A stretch of 64,000 nt of DNA from Tetmemena sp. SeJ-2015 (lineage: Eukaryota; Ciliophora; Spirotrichea; Sporadotrichida; Oxytrichidae): the NCBI GenBank assembly GCA_027382625.1, contig JAJKFJ010021883.1, forward strand, positions 1 through 64,000. Direction: 5' to 3'. Of this stretch, positions 1-11,815 are shown piece after piece. The notes under the pieces were generated by a model. That model saw only the letters and a program-made list of their open reading frames with translations. It did not search any database and was not told the origin of the DNA. The first letter of the stretch is position 1. The number at the start of each line of letters is the position of its first letter. A program made the translations under genes and the position numbers.

Positions 1-200
1 AACTCAGTTATCTGAATAGGGGAAGCATTTAAAAGGTAAAAATTCAGAGAATTGAGCAGACGTCAAGGTCACCTTCCTTGAAGACTTTAGATTGCCTGTT
101 TAGGGTTAAAATTTAGCATGATTATAAGTATTAATAAAGAAATTAATTATACACAACTTATTTTCACTTTCTTATCATTTTATGGGGTTTTGGGGTTTTG
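1..200. mobile_element. Right end of a TBE-like germline transposon (partial)
   Basis: Positions 184-200 read GGGGTTTTGGGGTTTTG, two copies of the spirotrich telomere repeat plus one G, 17 bp in all, followed at once by ATT. Known oxytrichid TBE transposons end in 17 bp of C4A4 repeat inside a 78 bp inverted repeat and duplicate a 3 bp ANT target, so the orientation, tract length and flanking ATT all fit a right-hand terminus. The transposon body would lie left of 184 and mostly outside the window; the other end and the transposase genes are not visible. Micronuclear chromosomes of these ciliates do not carry internal telomeres for other known reasons, so an isolated chance match is the main alternative. 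Confidence 0.6.
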
Positions 201-2215
201 ATTGGCTACAACTTCCATGACTTAGCTAGATTCGTGGTCAGAAATTTAGTCATATGCCTCCACAATGAAATAAAATGCAATGAACAAGTGGTAGTCATTC
301 ACACACATACACACATATTTAGATAATATATTTATTCAAGTTCTTTCTTTGAGATTGCCAGTCCACTCCAGTAAAGCGATTGTAAAGGGCCACTCCCACT
401 CCAAAAACTCCAACTACCATCTTCGCATAACTATTCATTTTACAAAACAAATAATTAAAAATACAATATAAACTCTTAATTAGTGAAATGTAAAGTAACT
501 TATATAATTAATTTTGTAATTTATAATTAAGCAATTGTTAATGAAAATTCTCATTTGGAATTAATCAGATTAATTCTTTTTGAACAAATTGTATGAAGGA
601 TAAAATATAAATATTTAACACTTTGTGGATTTATTATTTTATGCTTGTTCTAAGTTACATTGAAACTAGATTTTGTATATTTTAGAATTTTTATGAATGA
701 TAAAATATATCAATAATGTACTTATCCTTTTTGGTCAGCCAATTTTTCTACATATCAGATTACTCCTTATTACAAAATTATTAAAAATATAATTTAAGAA
801 TAACGCAAGGGTAAAATATTATACACAAATGTGTTAAAATTGTCTTTATATTATTATCAAATGAACATATTCATAGTTTTTTCCTTCTCCTTTACAAATA
901 TTATACTGAAAATTTTAATAATCTTTAGTTATACTTAAAAGATTTTGAAATTCCACGATCTTTGATGAATAATTGAATTAAAATATTATTATAATTTCCA
1001 TTAAAAAGCCAAAAATTTACCTCTGAATACACCTAATTGATAAGGCAGCATGATAGTCCTGTATTCAACTCACTCCTTTCTTGACATTTTAACAGCTACT
1101 GTTATTCAATTTTTATGCTGGAATATAAGAGAGAAGTGCTAATCATAATTAAATGAGCTATGAGACTTAAGAATTAATGCTTATCTTGCACAGCTATGAG
1201 ATTCACGATAATCCACCTCCCCTTCTTATACATATGCGTTCACTGATCTTACAGATGGTATATCTACCAGCTTAGAGCAATTGGCGTTCTCTTATATGCA
1301 AAATTATAGTCTATAAATTTCTGAGACTTACTCCTATCTGCTCTTCTGCGGATAGGAAGGCTCTAAATTAATAATAAAACATACCTTTTAACATCTGTGA
1401 CAGCTTAATTGTAGTTTTAGGCTTAAACTTATTTCATTATATTAACCTCTTAATAAAAAAATCTTTATAGCTCTTTTATATTCTTGATGCATCTGCAAAT
1501 AGCGAAAGAGCAAGTTTTCATTATGATTGAATACGATATTGAGCAAGATTGACATTACGACTGCTATCTCAATTCTTCTTTTATTGTTTTAATTAAATCC
1601 AATCCTCATTTAACATTTTACAATAAGATTATCTTGTCCGATTCTTCTTTATTATCACATTTATAAAAGAGTTTATTAAACAAGGAGAAAGAAGTTATTA
1701 TATAAAATAGAGGAATATTATCAGCAATAATTATAAAATAAATGACAACACTAATTAATATAACAAAGTTTAACAAACCATTTCAATTTATCTTATTAAT
1801 TATTTTTCACATTAAATTTGAATAATAAATTAAAGTAAGATTATTTATTGAATAGGGACTCCAAGTCCGTGATAAGCAGCGTCAATAATGATATCCATAG
1901 TGTGACAAGAAAATTTATTGGTTTTGTCCTTAACAGTTAGTTAGCTATTATATTTGATATGAAACTTTTACCCCTACTACCAATTATAAAACTAAAAATT
2001 TTAAAGCAACAATTATTCAATTATCACTTTGCAACAATTTATTTATTTTTTACAAGATTTATCTTCATAAGAGAGCAAAATATTTCACATCTAAAAATTG
2101 AATAATTACAATTTTCAGCAAGCAAATAATTAACAATAGAAATATAATTTTATAGTTTCATGAGTAATTAAAGCAATTAAGCAAACTTTTTATTACTTAT
2201 ATTTGCTTTGAAAAA
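201..2215. other. AT-rich germline DNA without recognisable genes
   Basis: Very AT-rich, with TGA in all frames at short intervals and no protein motif on either strand. It is likely germline-limited DNA between the transposon end and the first gene. Nothing further could be supported. Confidence 0.6.
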
Positions 2216-2221
2216 ACTTAA

Positions 2222-2570
2222 TTTGATGTGCATCGAAAAATTGTATCGTTGCGGAAATCTTTCATTTTCAATCCATTAGGTACTAAAAGAAAAGACAAAA
2301 CAATAAATATTGATGGAGAAAAAGAAACTCTTCCAATTGGAAGAATCGCATTCCAAAAATATATAGTAATTGTCTTATAACTATAATTCTGTAATTATTT
2401 TATCATTATCTTCATCATTTAATTCCCATGTCAATGATAAAAGTATGACACTTACTGAAAGATTAAAGAGTCTCAAAATAAGTTCAGAATAACGTGTCAA
2501 ATTAGAAAAAGATTATGGCATAATTTGCCTCCTTCTAATTTATTAAATTACTTAAGTTAAACTTGTATAT
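2222..2570 (+). other. Short coding-like island, possible orphan MDSs
   Basis: Two stretches with more protein-like composition than their surroundings. One runs 2222-2400 and includes the peptide NIDGEKETLPIGRIAFQKYI; the second starts at an ATG near 2447 and reads MTLTERLKSLKISSEQ, then KLEKDYG, in the Q-code. They are in different frames and cannot be joined by an obvious pointer. They could be the first MDSs of the downstream RING gene, MDSs of a gene lying outside the window, or a decayed transposon gene. No family was recognised. Confidence 0.25.
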
Positions 2571-2885
2571 AAAATATATCTTCCTCCTAAATTAATCACA
2601 ATAATTTTAATATGGTTTTTGTTTTTTAATAATTGTATTAATCTTAAATAATTATAAGAAATGGCAGTAAAATGTCCTCAAAATAGGATAAATTATTAAC
2701 ACAAAAATTCGTAAAATTAATTATATTTATGTTTAAAAAAGAAGTGATTAAGATATAGAAAATAAGAAATATTGTGGAAGTTTATAAAATTTTCATGTAA
2801 ATTTTTAAGAGCCTTCAATAGGAATTGTATAAAATAAGAACTTGCCTATTTTAGTAATGGACTCTTGATTAGAATATTTAAAATA

Positions 2886-5800
2886 ATGCAGTAGCAATAG
2901 CCAGATCAAGAGATCCCCAATATCTCTTCATCTGCAAATAATGGACCTTCCTCTTAAAATAATACCTAACCTCCATTACCTTAAGAGAATTTTAAATTCT
3001 TAGTTTATTTTTTCTATAATGAATGATCGAACTGCCAACTAGGTATTAAATAGGCGTCGTGAAGAACAAGATCTATAAAGTTATAATTTTGTATTCCATT
3101 TTAATTTTGCCAGATCCATCTAATAGATAGAATCAATCTAGAAGTGTTAGAAACTAATCATCTGCTCCAAGAAATAATAACAGAACAGGTTAATCGAATA
3201 ATTATACTCATTTTAATTGCATACATATCTTTAGAATCATATTTGTAATTCTTCTATAAGATTAAGATGCATAGGTAGAACCAAATTAAAATGACAACTA
3301 GTCGCGAATCTAAAATGCAAGGAGTAACCGCAATCAGTCACCAGCAGCCTCACCCTCTAGAGTAAATAATCAGAGAGAGTAGCAAAGGGCTGCCAGAAGC
3401 AGAGTAAGAAGGCCGAACAGGAATGAAGAAAGGAAAAATGCGAGTAACCCCAGGTAGAGAGAGAGGTAGCAAGATAGTGACTTCGAAATGCCCGATGAGT
3501 CTAATCTTGATTAAAGAGGTAAAATATTCGTCACCAAATAAAGTAATATCCAGTTTAGAAAGGAGGGCCTAAAGGCCAAGGCCGAGAGCTGGCTCTAATA
3601 GAGCAAACAGAAGACCTCAAGATTAGTCAGAGGAACCGGAGCAACCAAGAGCTAATAACTCCTCTAAATATATATATATATATATATATATATAAGATTT
3701 AATTTCTCAATTGAAAAAATAGTTAAATATTACTTCTTCATGCTGGGTCTTAAGACGAAGAAATAGAAAGAGCTTACTATTTCCTTGATTTTAATTTAAC
3801 TAAAAATGAGATCTGAGAACGTACTAATTTTTGTTTTAAAACTGAGTTTTGAAAACTCTTTTTCATTATTAGAAATATAAATTTATTGTTATAAATTCTC
3901 AAGCTTTATATAACTCTAGCTCAAACTAAATTGACAATTCATAGTCTCGATCTCGTTATCGAGTGGGCGATGACTCAGACTCTCGTGGTATGAGTTTAAT
4001 TTTATGCTATAAAGAGTAGCTACATCGATGGTACATCTTCACTAAACGAGAGTCGGCTGATAGAACAGCGAGGGAGGTAAATCTACCCACGCCACTACCA
4101 GCTCTTCAATAGAATGATTGAACTCTTTGACCCCGTGGTTGCTCTCTTTTGGCTAGCTGTAACATTTACACTTGAGATCGTTATCATGATAAATGCGAGT
4201 GACTCCAGATCAGATATCTTAGGCACTTGTTTTATCGGGATATTTACTCTTATATTAGCATAAGCATAGAGTAAATATTTGCATGCTTGATGATTTACCT
4301 TTCTATCCTCCTCTCATACAGAGTTTTCAAAAGGATAATTAAAAATAGCAATTATATAACGCCCGCATTTAAACTCTATCTTTTTATTTTTAACTTGACT
4401 AGTTAATATATGGATGCTGATGAAGAACCAGTCAATGGCTTTTTTAATGTGCTGCTCTCTAGCACGCTCGTGCAGATAAAGAAAGCTCCGATAACGTTAC
4501 AAGTACATCTCGCTTATTATGAATATAGGAGTAGCCATATCTATCTCAGTGCTTACAGCAAACCAAATCTAATTTCTCAAAGATATCATTAAAACATTTG
4601 ATTATTGTGCATTTATTTAAGACGAGAGTAGGAATGAATTAGTGAAAGGAAGCGATGGAAAAACTTCAAGTCAAAGCGTAAAAATTGACAACACGAACCT
4701 AATAAGACTAATGATCCTCCATTGTATCTTCTATTGGCTTCTATCCTTGTTATAAAATTCATATTGTAGGTATTCATTTTTACAATTTACTTTGTTTGAA
4801 GTGACAATTGGTTGCTTTAAATTAGGAGTGATAGTAATTCTCACTCTAATATTTTGGCCCTGCCTGCTAATCTATTACAAGAAGTTTGGCAAGAGCTATC
4901 TTGATGATCGCAGACGTAGAAGAGATGAAAGGGAACAAGGCGCAGAGCTCGAAGAGAAAGAAGGGAGCGAGAGGAATAGGGGGAGGGTGAATCGCCAAGC
5001 AACAATGAAAACGACACCGATGATGATGAGATCATTATCACTTTATTTAGTTATTCTTAGAGTTTGATGAGGAAGATGAACCTAATGTAGGAAGAAGGAG
5101 AAGAAGAAATAGAGCTAACTCCAATATAAAATAATTATAAACATGTATTCTAACTTGAAGGCATTAAACAAGAAGCAGATGCAAAAGTTCTTGAAGTTGG
5201 TTTTCTTTCGGAAGAAGAAAGAGGCTCTTGATAATCTCAAAGCTGAGCACCTAAACTGCGCAATTTGCTTAGAGCCGTTTATTCAAGAGAACGACATACT
5301 CGAAAAATTATTTTTTAACTGAAGTACTTCTCTTTCCTAATTAATCGAGTTGAACTGCAATGAAGGTCATGTTTTTCATTTCGCATGCTTGCAATCGTGG
5401 GCGATTAGGTAATAGAATTGCCCACTGTGTCGTAAGGATTTGATAGACGAGGACAACTGCAACTCAATTATCCTAGAAATCTAAGGAAAAGAGAAACCGA
5501 TTCCTGAGGATGATGACGTGGCATAAGATTAACAAAAAATTAAACTCAAGTAAACACAAATGAAATCATAAGTTTAAGCTATAATGACTTATCATATAAC
5601 TTTAATACGAGCTGAATCCAAAAAATTTGATGAACTTAGATAAAGCGGAGCGCTAAGAGATCTTAGACGCATTTGATATATCTATCTTTGATAACATCCA
5701 AACCCTAAATGAGAGCAGGCAAGTTTTAAATCCCTCTGTATCTCTTAATAGAGAAGAACTTATTGCTTAGAGACAAGCAAATAATGGCTCTCACTTATCC

Positions 5801-7545
5801 AGAATCGTCTTTTTTAATTTTCATCTATCCATAATTAACAATGGTGCCGAGTCACCTTCCAATCAAAGAAGTAGACTGAATTAACTGAACAGGAATAGAC
5901 AGCCTGCTAGGAGTCAAAGCACTTTCAGAACTGCAAACTAGCCCCATCACAACTCCACTAACTTAGCCTAAGATAACGTAATTCCAGTTGTCTCACTTCC
6001 TTTGAATGAAGTTTAGCCCATAGAGGTAGTGAGTGCTCCTCCAATAAGCGATTAAACCAATGAATAAAACTAGTAGCTGTAGCGAGAAAACAGCTAAATA
6101 TAAATATATAGAGAGATGGGATATTCAGAGCAGCAAATAAAGAGAGAGATGGACATTTTAAGGAGATATGAAAGCTAAAATAGGAAGATTCAAAAGAAGA
6201 AGCAATCTTAGAGGATTTAAGAACTCTCTTCCAATTAACCTGAGGAGAGAAAGCCAGAGGAAAGATAAGCAATTAAAGCGCCAAAAGAGGAAATCAAAGA
6301 AAGGCCATAAAACAGTTTCACAGAAAAAACTCACTAGATTAAGATCATTTTAAATTTAAAGTAATTTACTAGTGAAAACGGTCAAGAAATAATCAGAAGG
6401 CATCGAAACTAATTCACTAAGAGAGATAAATAAAAAATAAGAAAAATACCAAAACCCAGATAAAGATATTAAAAATATAATATTTTAGAGTCTAAGTATG
6501 TATAGATTGGAATTAGCAAAATGAGGAGGAGGAAGAAGAAAAAGAGGTTCTAGAAGAAGAAAAGTAAAGCGATGGCTTAGAAATTTATGATAAATAGATT
6601 CAAGAGTTTGAGAAAGCTCTCAACGATATCAAGGATATTATCGCTATGCTATAATCATTTTCATGTAATCTTTAATTAAAATAAAAGGATTAACTTAAGT
6701 AGAAGAAGAAACTTCAAGAGGGTGAAAAGCATTAGAGAAGAGAGAGAAACGCTGACGAGCCATATTCTCTCAAGCCGAATAAAAAGCGAGTCTTGGCAAG
6801 TAAAAATAGCGATGATCAGTAGAACTCATTGGCTTCCCTTAAGTCGAAGCCTAAATAAAATCCAAGCACATACAATATTTACCCGATATATTCTTTATTA
6901 GCAATACCTAGTTCATGGCAACTAGATAAGTGAAGTCTAACTCGTCTATGCCACTCACTAATGATTAAACTATTTAGCAGCAATAACCTTTTCCCTAGTC
7001 AATTATTTCAAACGCCAATCTTGAAGAATTCTTCTCAGGGCAGACTCATGATTACAATCAAACAAAGTCAAACTTCCTCTTGTTCTCACCTACCCGAAAT
7101 GACAAAACAAATAAAAACTGCCAAAATGGAGGTAATAACGAATCTATTGGGGACCTAGAGGAAAATAAACAACAGCAGTACCAAATAAAGGTTGGACAAA
7201 ATATTCAGCTCTTATTTTAAAAATTAATAAGTTATTATAAGCCATCTACTTAGAGAGGCAAAAAGACTTCTAAAAGAAAAACCTTAAACAATAACATTCA
7301 AGCAGAGGATTCAGAAGAGGAGGAAGAGAAAAAAGTGGATTTCAAATTTGAGGGATAGGAGCGATCCCACAGATCTGGAATGGATTTGAATTAAACTTCC
7401 AGAAGCATGAACTTAGACGATACTCTTAAACAATTGAACCTCTAAGGATTATTTATAGGCAGAGGATTTTGAAGATTTCAATAGGTAAGACCCGGAAAAA
7501 GGAGTAAAATAAAAGCAATCCAGAAAGAAGAAAAAGAAACTCTGA
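2886..7545 (+). CDS. RING-H2 finger membrane protein (probable E3 ubiquitin ligase), IES-interrupted
   Basis: The germline form of one large gene, read with TAA/TAG as Gln. The N-terminal part (2886-3665) is Asn/Gln/Arg-rich with GT-AG introns, for example 3080-3113. Two hydrophobic segments near 4700-4760 and 4820-4890 (second: GVIVILTLIFWPCLLIYY) precede an Arg-rich and then acidic linker. The RING-H2 domain (5246-5445) has CAIC, then CNEGHVFHFAC, then CPLC, the C2..C-x3-H-x2-H-x2-C..C2 ligand pattern that binds two zinc ions and recruits E2 enzymes. A long Gln/Asn/Lys-rich tail follows to about 7545. Three IESs (4919, 5024, 5317) must be removed to read through; the last splits the RING between its first and second ligand pairs. 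The stretch 3695-4520 is unassigned and may be another, longer IES. Start and end are approximate, and the tail needs further joins. Confidence 0.7.
3666..3694. repeat. (TA)n microsatellite
   Basis: About 14 uninterrupted TA units directly after the last coding codons of the N-terminal segment of the RING gene, so it probably marks the start of non-coding or eliminated DNA. Confidence 0.95.
3695..4520. other. Unassigned interval inside the RING gene
   Basis: No coding sequence could be matched with confidence, though an 84-codon-scale open stretch begins at 4410 in a frame that does not lead into the membrane segments. The best explanation is a long IES or intron between the N-terminal and transmembrane segments of the RING protein; no pointer pair could be fixed because the exact coding ends are unknown. 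Confidence 0.35.
4919..4950 (+). other. IES, 32 bp, pointer GAAGAGA
   Basis: The 7 bp repeat GAAGAGA lies at 4919-4925 and 4951-4957. Removing 32 bp moves the Arg-rich linker into the frame that continues as REREEQGEGESPSNNEND, which is the frame leading to the RING. Without removal that frame is closed upstream by TGA. Confidence 0.65.
5024..5064 (+). other. IES, 41 bp, pointer TGATGAG
   Basis: The 7 bp repeat TGATGAG lies at 5024-5030 and 5065-5071. Removal joins DTDDDE to EDEPNVGRRRRR without a frame break. The segment is AT-rich compared with its flanks. Confidence 0.75.
5317..5352 (+). other. IES, 36 bp, pointer AACTG, inside the RING domain
   Basis: AACTG lies at 5317-5321 and 5353-5357. 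The unspliced frame hits TGA within the segment. Removal gives EKLFFNCNEGHVFHFAC, restoring the third zinc ligand and the H-x2-H pair of a RING-H2 finger. There is no GT-AG pair at the required boundaries, so this is not an intron. Confidence 0.88.
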
Positions 7546-7687
7546 TTAGGGTAACTAAAATTATGAAGATTACATTAGATAAACAGTTTTCTGAAAATAA
7601 TAATTATATCTAGCACATATTGCTCATAAAGCGGATAAATATGAATTAAGGCTAAATATAGAATTTTCACAAATTATTGATCATCCT

Positions 7688-9141
7688 TCATTCTGCATTC
7701 TAAAGTAAGCAGAATAATTATTGAAAATGAATGCTTGTTTTAAATAATGAATAACTCACTTGAGTTTTCGTGCATTTTTCTGCTTGATGCGAGAATGCAA
7801 AGTTTGCTTCACAGCCTGTAAGGATCAACAACAACTGATCACCCTTGTAGAGTGCGGATTTTCCTGGGTGCTTTGCATCATCTGAGGAAATGACGGTTTT
7901 ATTGATGGTTGCAGTATTGGCCTCAAATTCTTGAGCTCTTTCCTTAGGAGGCTGAAGAGTATATAGGTCAGCATCGCAAACCAAAGTTGTGGATTGCTGT
8001 ACCTTTATGCTCTCAATGATTTTGTTGACATTGAAAGAAGCGGGTACATATACCTTTTGCAGATTAGCGTTATTTGCGATGAAAGATGTCAAGGCAAGAG
8101 GAGTCTCAAGGTTTAAGCTGAAGAAAACTGGATTGCTGTCAGCTGAATGAGAGAAATGCTCAGACCAAAGTCTCTGAGCTTATTGAGCAAGCTCTCCATT
8201 AGAGTATGCGGAAACTCTTTTGCCATCCTTGTAGGAGACGAAAGCAAGATCATCAGCAGAGTTCTCTGGGATTTAGAAAGTAGAAAGAGCAGGGTTAGCG
8301 TATACCATAGCATCTTTGTACTTGACGACTCCACGAATGCTGACATGACCAAGTTGCACGATTTACTTAAGATGAGGGAAAGCCTTGAGATTAAGTTCAT
8401 CACCTGGGTAAAGACCGTGAAGCTCTGGCATGAGCTTGTGGAGGAAAGTGTTGCGAGTCACTTGATGTCCATGTCCATCGTCTTGTGCGATTACAGTTTA
8501 AGGTGAGAACACAAGTCCTCTAGCATCTGAATTTGAGAGTGCATGCTGAAGTGCATCGAGGTTATCTTTTTCGTCAAAGGTTACCAAGGAAACTCCTGCC
8601 TTAATTGCTCCGAGCTAATAATCTCATTATAATTTTCGTAGTAAAATTTATGCAAACTTTTCATTAGGAGAAGAAGAATATTTACTTGAGCGACGAGGAT
8701 TTCAGCAGCATGAGTTTGGTCTGCCCAGAGAACAAGTTTGTCTCCCTTTTGATATCCACTCTCAACTAACCCATGAGCTATATTTAATTTGTATACATAT
8801 TTTATAAATTTGTGAGCAAAGGCAGAGGAGTATCTCTAAGTATAAGTTAAGATAAGCTTGATAATAATGAAGTGGGCATACATCCATCTCTTTGACAGTC
8901 CAGTTGAACTTTTGAGTTCCAAATCGCACAGCATCCATGTATTGATTCTCTGCGACTGCTCTCTTATAGATTCCTGCCACAGTGTTCTCAGGGAATTTAA
9001 AATACATATGGTGTACTTTTATTTAATAATTTGCGAGAGGCTAAAGTATAGGTATTAAGATCAGATTGATTTTGGAAGTTTGAGTTTGTAAATACCTTGA
9101 GCTGAGAAAGTTCGTCTCATTACGTTCTTAGAATGCATCAT
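7688..9141 (-). CDS. Acyl-CoA-synthetase-like (AMP-binding family) protein, probably mitochondrial
   Basis: Start ATG at 9141 (MMHSKNVMRRTFSAQ, a short basic leader like a mitochondrial presequence). After removing introns 9016-9095, 8615-8685 and 7700-7759 and the IES 8793-8877, one frame runs to TGA at 7688. The N-terminal half follows the ANL/acyl-CoA synthetase fold: FPENTVAGIYKRAV, then GYQKGDKLVLWADQTHAAE and AQLGAIKAGVSLVTFDE. Where active enzymes carry the Gly/Ser/Thr-rich ATP loop (TSGTTGxPKG), this protein reads VSYKDGKRVSAYSNGEL, and the length is short because the C-terminal lid domain is missing. By family knowledge an intact enzyme would form acyl-adenylates; this one looks catalytically dead and may be a structural or binding subunit. 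Family assignment is fairly firm, role is inferred. Confidence 0.72.
8793..8877 (-). other. IES, 85 bp, pointer ATGTAT (minus strand)
   Basis: On the plus strand ATACAT lies at 8793-8798 and 8878-8883. Removal joins VKEMD to VYKLNIAHGLVESGYQKGD in frame; the retained form runs into TGA. Confidence 0.75.
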
Positions 9142-9399
9142 TTTCTTTATAATTATATAATTCTATAACAAAGCGATTTCCAAATTGTAGCTTAGATCAA
9201 CAAAAAGGCAGTATTCTTGAAAATTAACTTAAAGAAAAAGAAGTCTTTTATTTAGACTTGTGAATGAAGAGAATCTTTTTTATTTAATAAATTCAGGTGT
9301 ACTTGCGAGAACTTAAGACTGATGAAAATCAAATGTTAAGAGCTAGTCTGGCATCCACGATAAGGTCTCTATTCTTAGCCATCCACTTTAATATTAAAT

Positions 9400-11528
9400 T
9401 TATAATTAAGCATCAACATGTACGAGTAGACAAGTGAATAGAGCGATGAAGCTCCAAGTTATAACAAACCAGTTCTTCTTGTGTTCAAAATAAACTAACT
9501 CTTTTATCTAAAATACATCTATTATAAAATTCAAAGAGCTTTGAAGAATATCGTCAGCTGATTGATTCTGCAACACTAGATAAACAAACAAATTCATCCA
9601 TTTCAATTTTATTATCGAAAATAAATTTTAGTTCTTACTCGAGATGAGGGTTTCATTCTGTTGTATAAAGATTACTCACTTGACATTTCCAATTAGTGTT
9701 GCTGTTCTTATAATATCTTCTGTTTTTACCTCTCAATTGGGTCTTCAATGGTATTTTCTTCAATTTATTCAACCTCCTATTCCTCCTCCTCTGCTGACTC
9801 AATTACATCTACTATTTGCTCAACTGGTTGTGAAACGGACTCGAGCTCATACTATATTTAGTTGAGGCTCATTTGAGCTTGTGGAATGGCCTTTTCTTTC
9901 AAAGTGAGGAGTTCTCTTCTAGTGAGATCTAGCTTTTCTTGTCTCTACCTAACGAGCATGTCTTCTTTCAAACATTCATCCTACAACTTTGGAAGCTGAG
10001 TGTCTATTTACTTCAACTCATTCAGAAACTTTTGTCAGCTAATCCTGCTCAGCTTTTAAAGTAGTTTTTCAACGCTCCCTCTGCAATACGAATTTGCTCC
10101 TATCTTTCTCTATCGATAGCTCTTACGAAGTAGAGACTCAGCTTTCCCATCATATTGGCTTAAGTCGAAGGTTAAGCACCCAAAATCTAATTGAGCTCCT
10201 ACTTTAGCTGCTCAACCTAAGGTCTTGTCACCTTCCCATCGGTATTTGAAGCCATAGTTTTGGTAACTTAAGAGTTGAAGGTCTCTAACTTTTAAACCTT
10301 AGCTTTGAGATCTTAAATTGCCTTCTCTTAAGAAAAAAGATACTCCTTTCTCCCTTAAATCAGTGCCTCATTCTCTTTCTTGTCTAGTCTCTAAGTTTCC
10401 AAGATTTTTCTTTTGCTAAATGTAGGTATTTCTGAGCTTGGGAACTTCCTCTTGAAGCTATTTAAGAGTTGCTTGATTCTAGGTATACTCCTTCTTGAAT
10501 TAGACAGAGAAGGCATCTACCACAGCCTTCTATTCTTTCTCTTGCTGCTATTCAATCACTTGCCCTGTAAGTTTCTTCATGACTACATCTGAGCGCTTGA
10601 GGATAACCTACTTCTTTTGCTCTTGAATCTTCTACTGCTCATCAGAGACGATCTCTTGAGAAAGTTCACTGATTATAGCAAGTTCATCCTTTTTGGCCTG
10701 CTCTTCCTCTCTGGATCTCAGATACTCGTAATCATCCATCTTTTTGTTATAATCAGCAATCAAGGTATTCACTTCTGTTTTGAGCTCAAGCAACTGCTCC
10801 TACTCAGTCTTTGGTTTAGCTGGTTGCTGTTATTATGCACCCGCACCAGTAGTGGCAGCTCCTGTCGTTGCAGTAGTAGTTGTTCCTTGCTTGGCTGGTT
10901 AAGTTGCAGTGCCTGCAGGTGCAGTAGCTGTACCTCCAGTAGTAACAGTAGTAGCGGTTCCTTGCTTAACTGGCTACTATCCTGTAGGATTAGTAGTTGC
11001 GTTGGTTGTGGTACCAGTTGTAGTAGGCTGCTTCTGAGCGGTCTAGTTTTAAGTAGCGGGGTTAGTCTATTAAGGATTAGTGATAGGCTGAGTAGTTCCC
11101 CCAACAGTAGTTTTGCCTGATTGGTAGTGGCTTACTAATTGGTTTGCTAGCCAGAAGTATTGGCTGTGACTGTATTATTCGTGGCTGCTCCAGTATTCAT
11201 TGAATATTTGTAGAACAATAAGTTACATGTGAAGTAATTAAATTAGCCTATTAAGATACACCTCCTGTGGCTTAAGTTTAAGTGGTAGGCTACTTCTGAT
11301 TAGCAGTGCCTGCATTCTGTCCTCCTTGTATGTTGGTTTGAGCTATATTGCTACCAGTAGTTGCTGTGGTAGTAGTTGTAGCTGGTTTTTGCTAGGTGTT
11401 TGTGGCTGCTCCTGTATTAGTTGTAGTAGCGCCTCCAGTTGCAGGAGTAGTGGTGGTTGTTGTCCCTGCCTTTATGTTGGTTTTTAAGCGGTAGTGTTGG
11501 CGGCTGGCTAAGTCTTTGAGTTCTGCAT
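9400..11528 (-). CDS. Thr/Gln-rich coiled-coil protein with C-terminal membrane segment
   Basis: Reads from ATG at 11528 (MQNSKTQPAANTTAQ). The first third is almost pure Thr, Ala, Gly, Pro, Gln and Asn (for example TTTTATTGAATTGAG), resembling mucin-like or disordered linkers. From about 10790 it becomes a long charged heptad-like region (EQEQLLELKTEVNTLIADYN and onward), predicted coiled coil, then an acidic segment (SAEEEQEVEQIEENTIED). Near 9410-9470 a hydrophobic stretch FVITWSFIALFTCLLVHVDA looks like a tail anchor, probably reached through an intron or IES around 9490-9660. One IES (11188-11261) is placed; a second frame change near 11480 is unexplained. No family recognised. The 3' end is approximate. 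Confidence 0.5.
11188..11261 (-). other. IES, 74 bp, pointer GGAG (minus strand)
   Basis: CTCC lies at 11188-11191 and 11262-11265 on the plus strand. Removal joins TQATG to AATNNTVTANTSG, continuing the Thr-rich repeat in one frame; the retained form leaves the repeat frame. Confidence 0.65.
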
Positions 11529-11815
11529 TTTATATTTCAAGAGATTATAATAGAGCCCAGACAATAAAAATAAATTTAAAATATAATATTCCGCCCAAAC
11601 TGCCCACTCAGACAAGAGATTTAATCAAATTCCTTAAAATATTTTAGCTTGAATGAGGTGAGAAGCTTAGAGCAATTAAACGATATAATGAAATGTAAAA
11701 TTAACTACTCAATTCTTAAAAGCTTTAAATAATAGAAATAATATTTTTAAGGATTGGATCTTCTCAATGATAAATATCCATGAGATTTAATGAGTTGCTT
11801 TGGCGTGTCTTCTCT

